Below are positions 1 to 7,860 of a stretch of 31,490 nucleotides of DNA, in pieces (within the stretch, counting starts at the first letter, position 1; every line of letters begins with the position of its first letter). The position numbers were made by a program, and so were the translations under genes. The notes beneath the pieces were generated by a model. It was not told the origin of the DNA. It saw nothing but the letters and a program-made list of their open reading frames with translations, and made no database searches. The stretch comes from JAXHLG01 sp046497225 (GTDB taxonomy: Bacteria; Patescibacteriota; Minisyncoccia; Moranbacterales; DUUL01), in contig JAWOGA010000018.1 of NCBI GenBank assembly GCA_046497225.1, positions 1 to 31,490 of the forward strand, in the 5' to 3' direction.

Positions 1-1085
1 TGCCTAAGTTGGAAATAACTATTCTTCCCAGGTCAGAACAAGTAACAACAGAATTTGATCTCAAAGTCAAAGAAGATGCAAATTCAGCTGAAGACATCGC
101 CATAGAAGGAAGTTTTTCCGAGTTTGAATTTTCCCAAACAGAAACTTTTTCATCCAGCGGGGAAGAATTTAGTTCAGATAAGGGTAAAGCCAGAGGAAAA
201 GTAATGATTTACAATAATTATTCTTCTAAAGATCAACCTTTAGTGGCCACCACCAGAGTTTTATCGGAAGATGGAAAACTCTTTAGATTAACGGAAAGAG
301 TTACTGTTCCCGGAATGGAGGATGAAGAACCAGGCGTTGTGGAAGCTAAAGTTATGGCCGACGAACCGGGGGATGAATACAATATAAATCCGACAAGCTT
401 TACTATTGAAGGATTTAAAGGCGGGCCCAAGTATGAAAAATTTGAGGTTAAATCCGAGGATAAGATGCAAGGAGGAAAAGATAACGTGGAGAATCAAAAA
501 GTTAAAGTGGTAACTGAGGGCGATATTGAAAAAGCAAGAAAAGAAACAGTTGAAAGATTAAAAAACTCTCTGAATAAAAAAATTGAAAATAAAATAGGCT
601 CCGATATGACATTTCTTGAAAATTCAATGGAGAAAGAAATCACGGATAGTTCATCCAATTATCAGGCGGGAGATGTTGCCGATAACTTTAAATATACAGT
701 AAAGGAGAAGGTAAAACTAGCGTATTTTCCCGAGGGTGACCTAGAAAAACAAATCCGGGAAAATTTAAACAAGGAAGCCGAGAAAGGTCTTGCATTAAAG
801 AAAATCAATGAGATTGAATATTTGAAAGATATTGTTGACTTCGAGGAAAAAGAGATGGATTTAACAATTAGCGTTCAGGGATTATTTCAACACAAAATCA
901 ATGAAGACGAAATAAAAGAGGACCTTCACAAAAGTAAACAAGGGGAGATTAAGCAATATTTGACAGAAATGCCTGAATTAGAAAAAGCTGCAATTTCTTA
1001 TGATCCCGATTGGTTAAGAAGTTTTTCCGTTAGATCGGAAAACATATTGATAAAAGAAGGAAGTGAGCAGGATTTGGAAAAATAA
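1..1085 (+). CDS. Baseplate J-like (gp47-like) domain protein, 3' part
   Basis: The reading frame is open to the left edge (codons cct aag before the first possible TTG at 9), so the gene starts outside the window and its N-terminus, where a signal or membrane anchor would sit, is missing. The visible part runs about 360 residues. The stretch around residues 60-150 (motifs KVMIYNNYSSKDQPLVATTR, DGKLFR, ADEPGDEYNI, then FTIEGFKGGPKYEKF) resembles the beta-rich proteins annotated as baseplate J/gp47 family in Patescibacteria. The second half is lysine/glutamate-rich and probably helical and beta mixed. The function of these proteins in CPR cells is not established. They are probably exported or surface-associated, and one such protein alone does not indicate a prophage; no other phage gene is present. 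The family call rests on remembered motif similarity. Confidence 0.6.
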   Translation, partial: PKLEITILPRSEQVTTEFDLKVKEDANSAEDIAIEGSFSEFEFSQTETFSSSGEEFSSDKGKARGKVMIYNNYSSKDQPLVATTRVLSEDGKLFRLTERVTVPGMEDEEPGVVEAKVMADEPGDEYNINPTSFTIEGFKGGPKYEKFEVKSEDKMQGGKDNVENQKVKVVTEGDIEKARKETVERLKNSLNKKIENKIGSDMTFLENSMEKEITDSSSNYQAGDVADNFKYTVKEKVKLAYFPEGDLEKQIRENLNKEAEKGLALKKINEIEYLKDIVDFEEKEMDLTISVQGLFQHKINEDEIKEDLHKSKQGEIKQYLTEMPELEKAAISYDPDWLRSFSVRSENILIKEGSEQDLEK

Positions 1086-1233
1086 AAAATCAATCCAGTG
1101 AGCCCTGTTGGTTTTTTTAAATTTTGCCCATCTTTACTGTTCCGGTTTTAAAGAATCTTTTTTACTTTCTATTTGCAGATTTTCTACCTGGACAAAAAGA
1201 GGTTTTGGAGTTATTATTCTACTATTAAGCAAG

Positions 1234-1268
1234 GCAAAAAAGCTTTTTGTTTTTTGCTGTTTTATAAA
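1234..1268 (+). terminator. Weak AT-rich hairpin upstream of yebC
   Basis: The arms gcaaaaaa (1234-1241) and ttttttgc (1250-1257) enclose an 8-base loop and are followed by a T-rich run. It lies in the 215-base gap after the baseplate-J-like gene and could end that transcript. The stem has only two G/C pairs, so this is weakly supported. Nothing else in 1086-1300 is recognisable. Confidence 0.3.
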
Positions 1269-1300
1269 ATTTTTTTAGACAATTTAAAGAATTTAAAAAT

Positions 1301-2023
1301 ATGTCGGGACATTCCAAATGGGCTAATATTAAACACAGAAAACAAGCTCAAGACGCAAAAAAAGCTAAAATTTTCTCAAGCTTATCTAAAGAAATCATTT
1401 TGGCAGCTAAAAACGGAGGAGATCCGGAGATAAATTTTCAGTTGAAAATGGCCATTGATAAAGCCGGAAAGTACAATATGCCCAAAGACAATATTGATAA
1501 AGCTGTCAAAAGAGGGACCGGGGAGCTTAAAGATGCAAACAAAATAGAAGAATACATTTTTGAAGCTTACGGACCGGGGCAAATAGCTATGCTGATTAAA
1601 ACCGCTAGTGATAATAAGAATAGAACCTTGGGGGAAGTTAGAAATATATTAACCAAAAACGGCGGGAAAATGGTGGAAGAAGGAAGTGTTCGCTGGCAGT
1701 TTAAGCTAATGGGAGTTATTTTCATTTCACCAAACTCGGCCATTAAAGATGATGAAATGGAAGAAATTATTATAGAAAGCGAGGCTGAAGATTTTGAAAA
1801 ACAAGACAGCCAAAATTATTGCATTTTTACTCAACCGCAAGACACTCAATCCGTGGCTGACAATTTAAAACAAAACAATCTGGGTGTAGAAGAAATTAAA
1901 TTGAGTTATCTACCGGAAAATACCACGGAAGCAGATAAAAACACCCGGGAAAGCTACGAAAATCTTTTGGAAAAGTTATATGAACAAGAAGATGTAGTGG
2001 AGATTTTTGACAACCTGGATTAG
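1301..2023 (+). CDS. yebC: YebC/PmpR family DNA-binding regulator (TACO1 family)
   Basis: This is a full-length family member of 240 residues with the signature N-terminus MSGHSKWANIKHRKQAQDAK. That is followed by the conserved helices (AAKNGGDPEINFQLKMAIDKA, NMPKDNIDKAVKRGTGE) and the YEAYGPGQ-like segment (here FEAYGPGQIA). Family members act as DNA-binding regulators in some bacteria, and others help ribosomes translate proline stretches, so the exact role here is open. The start is fixed by MSGHSKW; no Shine-Dalgarno is visible upstream (atttaaaaat). It lies 34 bases ahead of ruvC, the usual yebC-ruvC neighbourhood. The longer overlapping frame at 1173-1433 is a shadow. Confidence 0.95.
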   Translation: MSGHSKWANIKHRKQAQDAKKAKIFSSLSKEIILAAKNGGDPEINFQLKMAIDKAGKYNMPKDNIDKAVKRGTGELKDANKIEEYIFEAYGPGQIAMLIKTASDNKNRTLGEVRNILTKNGGKMVEEGSVRWQFKLMGVIFISPNSAIKDDEMEEIIIESEAEDFEKQDSQNYCIFTQPQDTQSVADNLKQNNLGVEEIKLSYLPENTTEADKNTRESYENLLEKLYEQEDVVEIFDNLD

Positions 2024-2057
2024 CGTTATTAAAAGTCTGGCCAAATAATTTCTAAAA

Positions 2058-2576
2058 TTGCAAAAAAATTTGAAATATAAAGATAACCCAAAAATCCTAG
2101 GCATAGACCCCGGCACTGCTACCACCGGATGGGGCTTGATTACTCAAGAAAAAAAGGCTCCCAAGGTATTGGCGTTTGGATGTATAGAAACAGCCAAAAT
2201 AGACTCAGATAGCCAAAGATTAAAAGAAACCGCCGTAGACTTAAGGGAAATTATAGAAAAATATCAGCCGGATGAAGTGGCGGTAGAGGATCTGTATTTT
2301 TTCAAGAACCTCAAAACCGCCATTAAGGTAGCTCAGGCCAGGGGCGTGTTGCTTTTGGTGCCTACAGAAATGAGAAAGCCCGTTTTTGAATACACTCCTT
2401 TGCAAATCAAGCAAGCTCTTACCGGATATGGAAGAGCTGAGAAAAAGCAGGTCCAATATATGGTTCAAAACATTCTTTCCCTGAAACAGCTTCCCAAGCC
2501 CGACGACGCGGCCGATGCTCTTGCAGTAGCCTTGTGTCATCAACAATCCAGAGGAATTGAAATGCTGGGAAGATAA
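2058..2576 (+). CDS. ruvC: Crossover junction endodeoxyribonuclease RuvC
   Basis: RuvC is the Holliday-junction resolvase that nicks four-way DNA in homologous recombination, normally on RuvAB-bound junctions. At 172 residues this copy has the family's full length. Its acidic catalytic residues are visible: D17 in LGIDPGT, E77 in VAVEDLYFF and the aspartates of KPDDAADALAVALCH near the C-terminus. The start is TTG at 2058; TTG at 2070 is an alternative that would drop four residues and keep the fold. There is no Shine-Dalgarno. It is probably cotranscribed with yebC. The usual ruvA/ruvB genes do not follow; a tRNA gene comes next. Confidence 0.95.
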   Translation: MQKNLKYKDNPKILGIDPGTATTGWGLITQEKKAPKVLAFGCIETAKIDSDSQRLKETAVDLREIIEKYQPDEVAVEDLYFFKNLKTAIKVAQARGVLLLVPTEMRKPVFEYTPLQIKQALTGYGRAEKKQVQYMVQNILSLKQLPKPDDAADALAVALCHQQSRGIEMLGR

Positions 2577-2719
2577 TTTTCAGTTTTCGTTTTTGATATA
2601 AACTCTGCCAGCAGTTTACTTAAGGGCAAAAAAGTGTTAGAGTGTGCAATAAATTAAGAATTTGAAAAGAATTGAATGTTGATTTTGACTTCTTTGAATC
2701 TTGAAGTCAATTGCATAAT

Positions 2720-2793
2720 GCCTCCGTAGCTCAACCGGATAGAGCGCCTGGCTTCGGACCAGGAGGTTGCGGGTTCGAATCCTGCCGGGGGTA
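2720..2793 (+). tRNA. tRNA-Arg (anticodon UCG)
   Basis: A full cloverleaf can be drawn by hand. The acceptor is gcctccg (2720-2726) with cgggggt (2786-2792), including two G-U pairs. The anticodon stem is cctgg/ccagg (2747-2751, 2759-2763) with loop cttcgga, putting anticodon TCG at 2754-2756, which reads CGA. The T arm is gcggg-ttcgaat-cctgc. The discriminator is A at 2793. The next bases are CAA, so CCA is not encoded and must be added by the nucleotidyltransferase. Confidence 0.95.
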
Positions 2794-2819
2794 CAAATTT
2801 TTTTACTTTTTTATTCTTC

Positions 2820-2844
2820 AAAAACCGGAATCTTTCCGGTTTTT
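2820..2844 (+). terminator. Intrinsic terminator of tRNA-Arg
   Basis: The arms aaaaaccggaa (2820-2830) and ttccggttttt (2834-2844) form an 11-pair stem with a 3-base loop, ending in a T run. It sits 26 bases after the tRNA and most likely ends its transcript. Confidence 0.8.
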
Positions 2845-2899
2845 GTTATCCACAAAACAGCACTTGGTACGAATTTGTCTATTTTAAATAAGGCTATTC

Positions 2900-2930
2900 T
2901 AAACCCGACAAACACTGTTTGTCGGGTTTA
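2900..2930. repeat. Perfect 14-bp palindromic hairpin, copy A
   Basis: The arms taaacccgacaaac (2900-2913) and gtttgtcgggttta (2917-2930) flank the loop act. No T run follows on either strand, so it is not a typical terminator. Its core CGACAAACACTG-T-TTGTCG recurs at 21589-21607 with different but still complementary outer arms. It lies about 105 bases after tRNA-Arg and about 80 bases before the promoter of the small gene at 3076. Confidence 0.8.
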
Positions 2931-3007
2931 GCGGGTGTGTTTTGAGCGCAAATATCACAATTTGCAGAAAGAAATAACTGGCGTTTTTCTTGTTTTTGAC
3001 TGTAGTA

Positions 3008-3036
3008 TTGACTTGACTTAAAAAACTCTCTAGAAT
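3008..3036 (+). promoter_or_regulatory. Sigma-70-type promoter for the small gene at 3076
   Basis: TTGACT (3008-3013), a 17-base spacer and TAGAAT (3031-3036) match the -35/-10 consensus at five of six positions each. A start near 3043 gives a leader of about 33 bases containing the Shine-Dalgarno. Confidence 0.6.
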
Positions 3037-3075
3037 AAGAAAAGTTGTTTGAAAACAAGCACGGGAGGAGGTTTT

Positions 3076-3453
3076 ATGTCTTTTGTTGATCTCGATTTTA
3101 GGCTTTATTCCAATGAAACATCAATATGTTTCAAGTATCAAATTACTTCAGCGGAGAATCGTCGAGAGTTGTTTTTCTGTCTGAAAGATTTTCGCAGAAC
3201 TTTGATAAGTCTTGCCGATGAGTGCGAGCTTTTAACCGTCTTGGAGGAAAAAATAAAAGCCGTGAAAAACAAGGAAATGATCGTCCAGATTAAATTTAAA
3301 AAATTGAATGATCTATTAACCCTGGAGGGGTTCGTAAAAGACTCTCACCCCTCAATTGTCGTTGCCGAAAAACCTTCGGGGGAAGGCTGCATTTTAATGA
3401 GAGTTGTCTTTCTTTACTTAAAAGAAAGCTCTTCTGTTCAGTTGGCAGAATGA
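3076..3453 (+). CDS. Small protein of unknown function (125 residues)
   Basis: I do not recognise this protein. The start is set at ATG 3076 by an exceptionally strong Shine-Dalgarno, gggaggagg at 3063-3071; the upstream start at 3049 would place the SD inside the coding region. The protein (MSFVDLDFRLYSNETSICFK...) is charged and soluble-looking, with no signal peptide or membrane segment. It has a helical middle (FFCLKDFRRTLISLADECEL) and a beta-rich end (SIVVAEKPSGEGCILMRVVF). It is monocistronic, with its own consensus promoter upstream and a terminator hairpin directly after the stop. That layout is shared with the unrelated-looking small gene at 25564 and suggests strong or separately regulated expression. 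I could not align the two proteins convincingly. Confidence 0.7.
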   Translation: MSFVDLDFRLYSNETSICFKYQITSAENRRELFFCLKDFRRTLISLADECELLTVLEEKIKAVKNKEMIVQIKFKKLNDLLTLEGFVKDSHPSIVVAEKPSGEGCILMRVVFLYLKESSSVQLAE

Positions 3454-3481
3454 TTTTAGGGTTTTAAAAAGATTTTTTCAT

Positions 3482-3517
3482 AAGGAAGCGCGCTTAAATA
3501 GCAGCTTCCTTTTTTTA
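3482..3517 (+). terminator. Intrinsic terminator after the small gene
   Basis: The arms aaggaagc (3482-3489) and gcttcctt (3504-3511) enclose a 14-base loop and run into eight T's. It is 28 bases after the stop at 3453. Confidence 0.75.
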
Positions 3518-3585
3518 TTTTTATTTTTTTGTTATTATGAAAGTGTTGTTTGCCTTAAAATAAAACATTAAATATAAGAACAAAA

Positions 3586-6186
3586 ATGAAAAACAGAGAG
3601 CGTTTGAATAAAGTAGTTTGGCACAATCTCCCTCTTAATGAAATTACCAAAGAGTTAGAAGTTGATTTCAATAAGGGATTAACGAAAAAGGAGGTTGCCG
3701 CGCGAAGAAAAAAATACGGAGTAAATAAAATAGCCAAAGAAAAGAAATTCTCTAAAATAAAAGTTTTTATTAGCCAATTTAACAATCCTCTTATTTATAT
3801 TTTAATTGCCGCCGCCGGAGTAACTCTTCTAATGGGAAAGTGGACGGACGGTTTGGTGATTTCTTTGGCGGTTATAGTCAATACTTTTTTTGGATATTGG
3901 GAGGAAGTGAAAGTCTCCAAGATTTTCAAAAAATTACACCTGGCCTTGAAAACCAAAGCAATTGTTTATAGAAACGGCCACAAAAAAGAAATTTTCCAGA
4001 AAGATTTGGTGGTAGGAGATGTGATAGAACTTAAAACCGGAAATAAGGTGCCGGCAGATGCCAGGGCGCTGGAGGTGGAAAATCTTCAAGTTTCAGAGGC
4101 GATCTTAACCGGAGAATCCGCTCCTTCTCAAAAAACCTCCGAGCCGCTACCCGAGGACACTAATTTGGCCGAAAGGGAAAATATGGTTTATTTGGGAAGC
4201 ATGGTGGAGTCCGGAAATGGAAAAGCTGTTGTTGTTGCCGTGGGAGATGACACCAAAACCGGAAACATAGCCACCATACTGCGAGAAACCAAAGAAGAAA
4301 AAAGTCCTCTTCAGAAAAAAATGGCTTCTTTCGGGAGAATTATCGGATTGGTCATTGGCGGGCTTTCCATTGTTTTATTTTTGGGAGGTTTACTAAGAGG
4401 GGATGATATCCTTCAAACTTTTGAAGCGGCGGTGGCAATTGCCGTGGGAGGAGTACCGGAATCTCTTCCGGTGGTAATGACCGTTGTTTTGGCTATTGGA
4501 GTGGAAAGGCTTTTGCGTAAAAAAGGATTGGTTCGGAAAATAAACTCGGTGGAAACACTGGGGTCCACTTCCGTTATTTGTCTGGACAAAACCAAAACCT
4601 TGACTCAAGGAAAAATGGAATTGGACAAACTGGTTGCCGAAGATAAGAGCTTGGCTTTAAAAACAGCGGTGTTGTGCAATGAGGCATACGCGGAAAACCC
4701 GGAAGATGAGCCGGGGAATTGGAAAGTTAATGGCTCTCCAACAGATAAAGCATTGTTTTTTGCGGGAAAGAAAGAAGGTATTTTTAAACATAAATTAAGT
4801 AAAAAATCAAAAGAAATTTTAAAGTTAGAGTTTAGCTTTGGAAATAAGTTTCAAGCCAGTTTAAGAGAGGAGGAGGGGAAATATTTTATTTATGTTACAG
4901 GCGCTCCGGAAGAAGTTTTAAAAAGATCTAAAGACGCGGAAGACGAAAAACATTTATCCGAAGAATTAGCTCAGAAAGGACTTAGAGTGGTAGCTTTAGC
5001 CAGGAAAGAAGTTAAGGAGCCCGCTTCAAATAAAGAGAGACTGGAAAAAGAAATTAAAGAATTGGAGTTTGTCGGTTTAGTTGGTTTTAAAGATCCTTTG
5101 AGGCCGGATATTCCAGCTTCCATTAAAAAAGCTCGCGAGGCCGGTGTAATGCCGGTGATCATTACCGGAGACCAGAGAAAGACAGCTCAATTTGTTGCCC
5201 GAGAAGCAGGGATTGAATTTAAGGAAAATCAGGTTATAGAAGGCAAAGATCTGGAAAAAATGTCAGAAGAGGAACTTGCTGAAAATGTAGATAAATACAG
5301 GATTTATGCCAGAACGGAGCCGGAACACAAAATCAGAATCGTTTCGGCTTGGCAAAAAAAGGGTGAGGTTGTAGCTATGGTGGGAGATGGAGTTAACGAC
5401 GCGCCGGCGATAAAAAAGGCCGATATCGGATTATCCTTGGGATCCGGAACGGAAATTGCCAAAGAGGCTTCCGATTTGGTTTTACTAAATGACAGCTTTG
5501 ATATTATTGTTAAAGCCATAGGCGAAGGAAGAACTATTTTGGATAACATCAGAAAAGCGATTGCCTACATCCTAAGCGATTCTTTTGCGTCTATCATCAT
5601 AGTCGGAGCTGCAAGAATTGTTTTTGGGTGGCCTTTGCCTATTTTACCGGTTCAGATATTATGGAATAATTTTATAGAAGATACTTTGCCCACTATCTCC
5701 TATGCATTTGAACCGGCTGAAAAAGACGTGATGAAAAGGAAAGCTGAACCGAAAAATATCTCCCTACTTACCAAAAAGATCAAAACGCTGATTTTCTTCA
5801 CCGGAATAATTAAGCAGTTTATTATTTTGTTTTTATTTTGGCTTTTTTGGTCTGTTGCGGGGTGGGATTTGGATTATGTCAGGACTTTAATGTTTGGAGC
5901 CTTCGCGCTGGACACCGCTTTTGTGGTCTTTTCTTTCAAGAATCTTCATAAAAATATTTGGCAGATTAATCCATTTTCCAATAAATGGCTCAATTGGTCT
6001 TCTTTATTTGCAATAATAGCGTTCGTTTCCACTATTTACGTTCCATTTTTGCAGAATTTAATCAAAACCGTGCCGCTGGATTTGAAGGGGTGGTTAATTT
6101 TGGCGGCAGTCGCAACAACCAGCGTAGTCTTGGTTGAATTGACCAAGTGGATATTTATCGTTAAAAGTCAAAATAAAGAAAGATGA
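3586..6186 (+). CDS. P2-type cation-transporting ATPase (Ca2+-ATPase-like)
   Basis: This is a complete 866-residue membrane pump that uses ATP to move a cation. In order it has an N-terminal cation-ATPase domain (about 8-75), membrane helices and an actuator domain with TGES (175-178). M4 carries PESLP (291-295, E292), followed by a phosphorylation site at D334, a nucleotide domain, TGD (527-529), GDGVNDAP (600-607) and a C-terminal helix bundle. Residues matching the SERCA site-II ligands are present: E292 in M4, and N695 and D699 in WNNFIEDTLPT of M6. Ca2+ is therefore the best substrate guess, though Mg2+ or Mn2+ cannot be excluded. Oddly, the invariant DKTGTLT reads DKTKTLT, with K337 in place of Gly. 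No Shine-Dalgarno is seen. The gene stands alone and converges with the C39-like gene. Confidence 0.9.
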   Translation: MKNRERLNKVVWHNLPLNEITKELEVDFNKGLTKKEVAARRKKYGVNKIAKEKKFSKIKVFISQFNNPLIYILIAAAGVTLLMGKWTDGLVISLAVIVNTFFGYWEEVKVSKIFKKLHLALKTKAIVYRNGHKKEIFQKDLVVGDVIELKTGNKVPADARALEVENLQVSEAILTGESAPSQKTSEPLPEDTNLAERENMVYLGSMVESGNGKAVVVAVGDDTKTGNIATILRETKEEKSPLQKKMASFGRIIGLVIGGLSIVLFLGGLLRGDDILQTFEAAVAIAVGGVPESLPVVMTVVLAIGVERLLRKKGLVRKINSVETLGSTSVICLDKTKTLTQGKMELDKLVAEDKSLALKTAVLCNEAYAENPEDEPGNWKVNGSPTDKALFFAGKKEGIFKHKLSKKSKEILKLEFSFGNKFQASLREEEGKYFIYVTGAPEEVLKRSKDAEDEKHLSEELAQKGLRVVALARKEVKEPASNKERLEKEIKELEFVGLVGFKDPLRPDIPASIKKAREAGVMPVIITGDQRKTAQFVAREAGIEFKENQVIEGKDLEKMSEEELAENVDKYRIYARTEPEHKIRIVSAWQKKGEVVAMVGDGVNDAPAIKKADIGLSLGSGTEIAKEASDLVLLNDSFDIIVKAIGEGRTILDNIRKAIAYILSDSFASIIIVGAARIVFGWPLPILPVQILWNNFIEDTLPTISYAFEPAEKDVMKRKAEPKNISLLTKKIKTLIFFTGIIKQFIILFLFWLFWSVAGWDLDYVRTLMFGAFALDTAFVVFSFKNLHKNIWQINPFSNKWLNWSSLFAIIAFVSTIYVPFLQNLIKTVPLDLKGWLILAAVATTSVVLVELTKWIFIVKSQNKER

Positions 6187-6215
6187 ATTAATCTTAGCTA
6201 AAATGTTGCCGAAAA

Positions 6216-7037
6216 TTATTCTTTATTTTTTTTCACTAAAATCAAAACTTTTTCTCCCTGCAAAATATTTTCTTTTTTCCCATTTTCAGGGAAATCGTGA
6301 ATGCTTTCTAGAAGATTTTGGTAAGAATATTTAAAGTTTTCGCCTCTCCTGGTTCCGGGGTCATTGGTAATAAATTGCTTTGCTTCATCATCATACCCGG
6401 TTATAATCAGAGCATGATAGAGTGGTCCGGGGGCTTGGAAATTGGGATTCTCCAGGACTCTTCCCGCAGCGGGAGCGATAAAGATATTTCCTCGGGCAAG
6501 ATGACGTTTAATTGTTTCATTTTCGTAATCTTTCAATGTAGTTAATTTATGCCCATAGAATTCTTCAGTTAATTTGATCATTTGTTCGGCATTAATATCT
6601 TCGCCAAACCCCAGCTCTTCCTCTTCATAAGCTATAATTTCCCGAATTTCTTTGTCTGCTTCTTCCAGGGAAATTTCTTCTTTATCTGATAAATATAAAT
6701 GAGACATTATTATAGCCGCTTCTTCGCAAGCTTCTTCATGAAGCGGATCCCATTTGGCAAAAGGAGATTGAGGGAAGAAGGGAACTTCGTTGAGGTGATA
6801 ACTAGGTAGAGATTTTTGATTATCTTCATTTTCTTTCTTTTTGTCTTCCCGATCTTCTTCCTGATTGTCTTTATTATTGTCATTTACCTTTTCAGATTTT
6901 TCCCGGGGAGCAGCAGTCTCCTCTTCTGTGCTAGGAGTCTGGGAAATCTTTTGATGTTCCGAAGTTTCTTCGAAAAACAAGAAAGATATTAACAAAAAAA
7001 ATAGAGTTAAAAATAGGATAAAAAGTATTTTTTTCAT
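6216..7037 (-). CDS. Secreted C39-like family peptidase
   Basis: The 273-residue protein starts with a Lys-Lys plus long hydrophobic segment (about 4-22), a signal peptide or anchor. A low-complexity Glu/Lys/Asp/Asn linker (about 23-75) follows, then a papain-fold peptidase_C39_2-type domain. The likely catalytic set is Q90 (FFPQSP), C104 (EEACEEAAI), H208 (YHALIITGYD) and N225/D226 (ITNDPGTRRG). Such proteins are exported and thought to cut peptides or act on the cell surface; their substrates in CPR bacteria are unknown. Start ATG at 7037 is the one that gives the signal segment, and no Shine-Dalgarno precedes it. It converges with the ATPase gene (29-base gap), and its upstream region (7038-7160) is shared with the hydrolase gene in the opposite direction. 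Confidence 0.85.
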   Translation of the reverse strand: MKKILFILFLTLFFLLISFLFFEETSEHQKISQTPSTEEETAAPREKSEKVNDNNKDNQEEDREDKKKENEDNQKSLPSYHLNEVPFFPQSPFAKWDPLHEEACEEAAIIMSHLYLSDKEEISLEEADKEIREIIAYEEEELGFGEDINAEQMIKLTEEFYGHKLTTLKDYENETIKRHLARGNIFIAPAAGRVLENPNFQAPGPLYHALIITGYDDEAKQFITNDPGTRRGENFKYSYQNLLESIHDFPENGKKENILQGEKVLILVKKNKE

Positions 7038-7160
7038 AAGTAAATATTGATTTATTTAAAAAACAATGTTATTATTCAAAACTGTTTAGAAATTACCGCT
7101 TTGTGTAGGTAAAATTTACTAAGTAGTTCTTTGTAAAATTATAGCACCAAAGGGGGAGGT

Positions 7161-7745
7161 ATGAAAATTGTATTTTTTCCGGGATTTCCCAAATGTTTGA
7201 GTTTATTAAACGAATTTATAGAGGAATTCCAAGAAAAAATAGGCTATGTTTACCAGGCCAAAAGATTCGACCAGGATGTTGAAGCGGGAAATGGGAAAAT
7301 GTACACATTAATTGCTTACTCAGCCGGAGCAATTGGAGCTGTTAGTTTTGCCAAAAAATACCCCAAGAGAATAGAGAAAATCATTTTGATAAACCCAGCT
7401 GGCCTGCCAAAGCCAAGGGGGGTAATTTTCTACCGTATTGACTTTTTATTAGAGCTAATTAAACTGCCTAAAGATGAAAGAGTTGTTGTAAAAAAAGAGC
7501 TGGAAAAAGACAGAGAGGCAACAGCGGCCACAACAAGGAAAATTGTTGATTTTGATTTGGCAAAAGAGATTCCGGCGGACTTGGCTTCGAGAGTGTGTAT
7601 TATTAAAAGCCTCTCAGACTCAATGTTCCCCCCAGAGAGAGTTAAGCAGCATTTTAAAGAAGAAATTTGCCTCCTGGGAAACGGTCATTTTTACTTAACC
7701 CAAAACGCGGAAGTATACGTTGAGAAAATCAAGGAAATTATTTAG
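7161..7745 (+). CDS. Small alpha/beta hydrolase
   Basis: This is a 194-residue alpha/beta-hydrolase fold without a signal peptide. The nucleophile elbow is AYSAG (S54), replacing the usual G-x-S-x-G first glycine with alanine. The probable acid is D153 (SLSDSMFPPERV) and the histidine H176 (GNGHFYL). Its strand-helix pattern (KRIEKIILINPAG) fits the family, but the lid is very short and the substrate cannot be named; esterase or lipase-like is only a guess. The ATG at 7161 follows a strong Shine-Dalgarno (gggggaggt, 7152-7160), which is rare in this region. An 11-base palindrome gtaaaatttac lies upstream at 7109-7119, and a terminator follows the stop. It is monocistronic. Confidence 0.8.
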   Translation: MKIVFFPGFPKCLSLLNEFIEEFQEKIGYVYQAKRFDQDVEAGNGKMYTLIAYSAGAIGAVSFAKKYPKRIEKIILINPAGLPKPRGVIFYRIDFLLELIKLPKDERVVVKKELEKDREATAATTRKIVDFDLAKEIPADLASRVCIIKSLSDSMFPPERVKQHFKEEICLLGNGHFYLTQNAEVYVEKIKEII

Positions 7746-7754
7746 ATTGAAATT

Positions 7755-7784
7755 AAAGCGGTTTGCATTGCAAGCCGCTTTTTT
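7755..7784 (+). terminator. Intrinsic terminator after the hydrolase gene
   Basis: The arms aaagcggtttgc (7755-7766) and gcaagccgcttt (7770-7781) pair over 12 positions with one G-T and a 3-base loop, then continue into T's. It begins 9 bases after the stop. Confidence 0.85.
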
Positions 7785-7860
7785 AATAAGCTTTTATTTG
7801 ATTTTTAATGTTCAAGAGTTTAAAATATTGTAGAACATTATAAAAAGCATTTAAAATCAA

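Noticed and set aside
1..1085. Prophage or contractile injection system suggested by the baseplate-J-like protein
   Set aside because: No tail, sheath, capsid, integrase or lysis genes are nearby, and such proteins are commonly chromosomal in CPR genomes.
1173..1433. An 86-residue frame overlapping the start of yebC
   Set aside because: It is a shadow of the yebC reading frame with low-complexity AT-rich upstream translation and no family resemblance.
2685..2719. Promoter for tRNA-Arg made of TTGACT and CATAAT
   Set aside because: The spacer is about 23 bases and the putative -10 touches the first base of the tRNA, so initiation would fall inside the gene.
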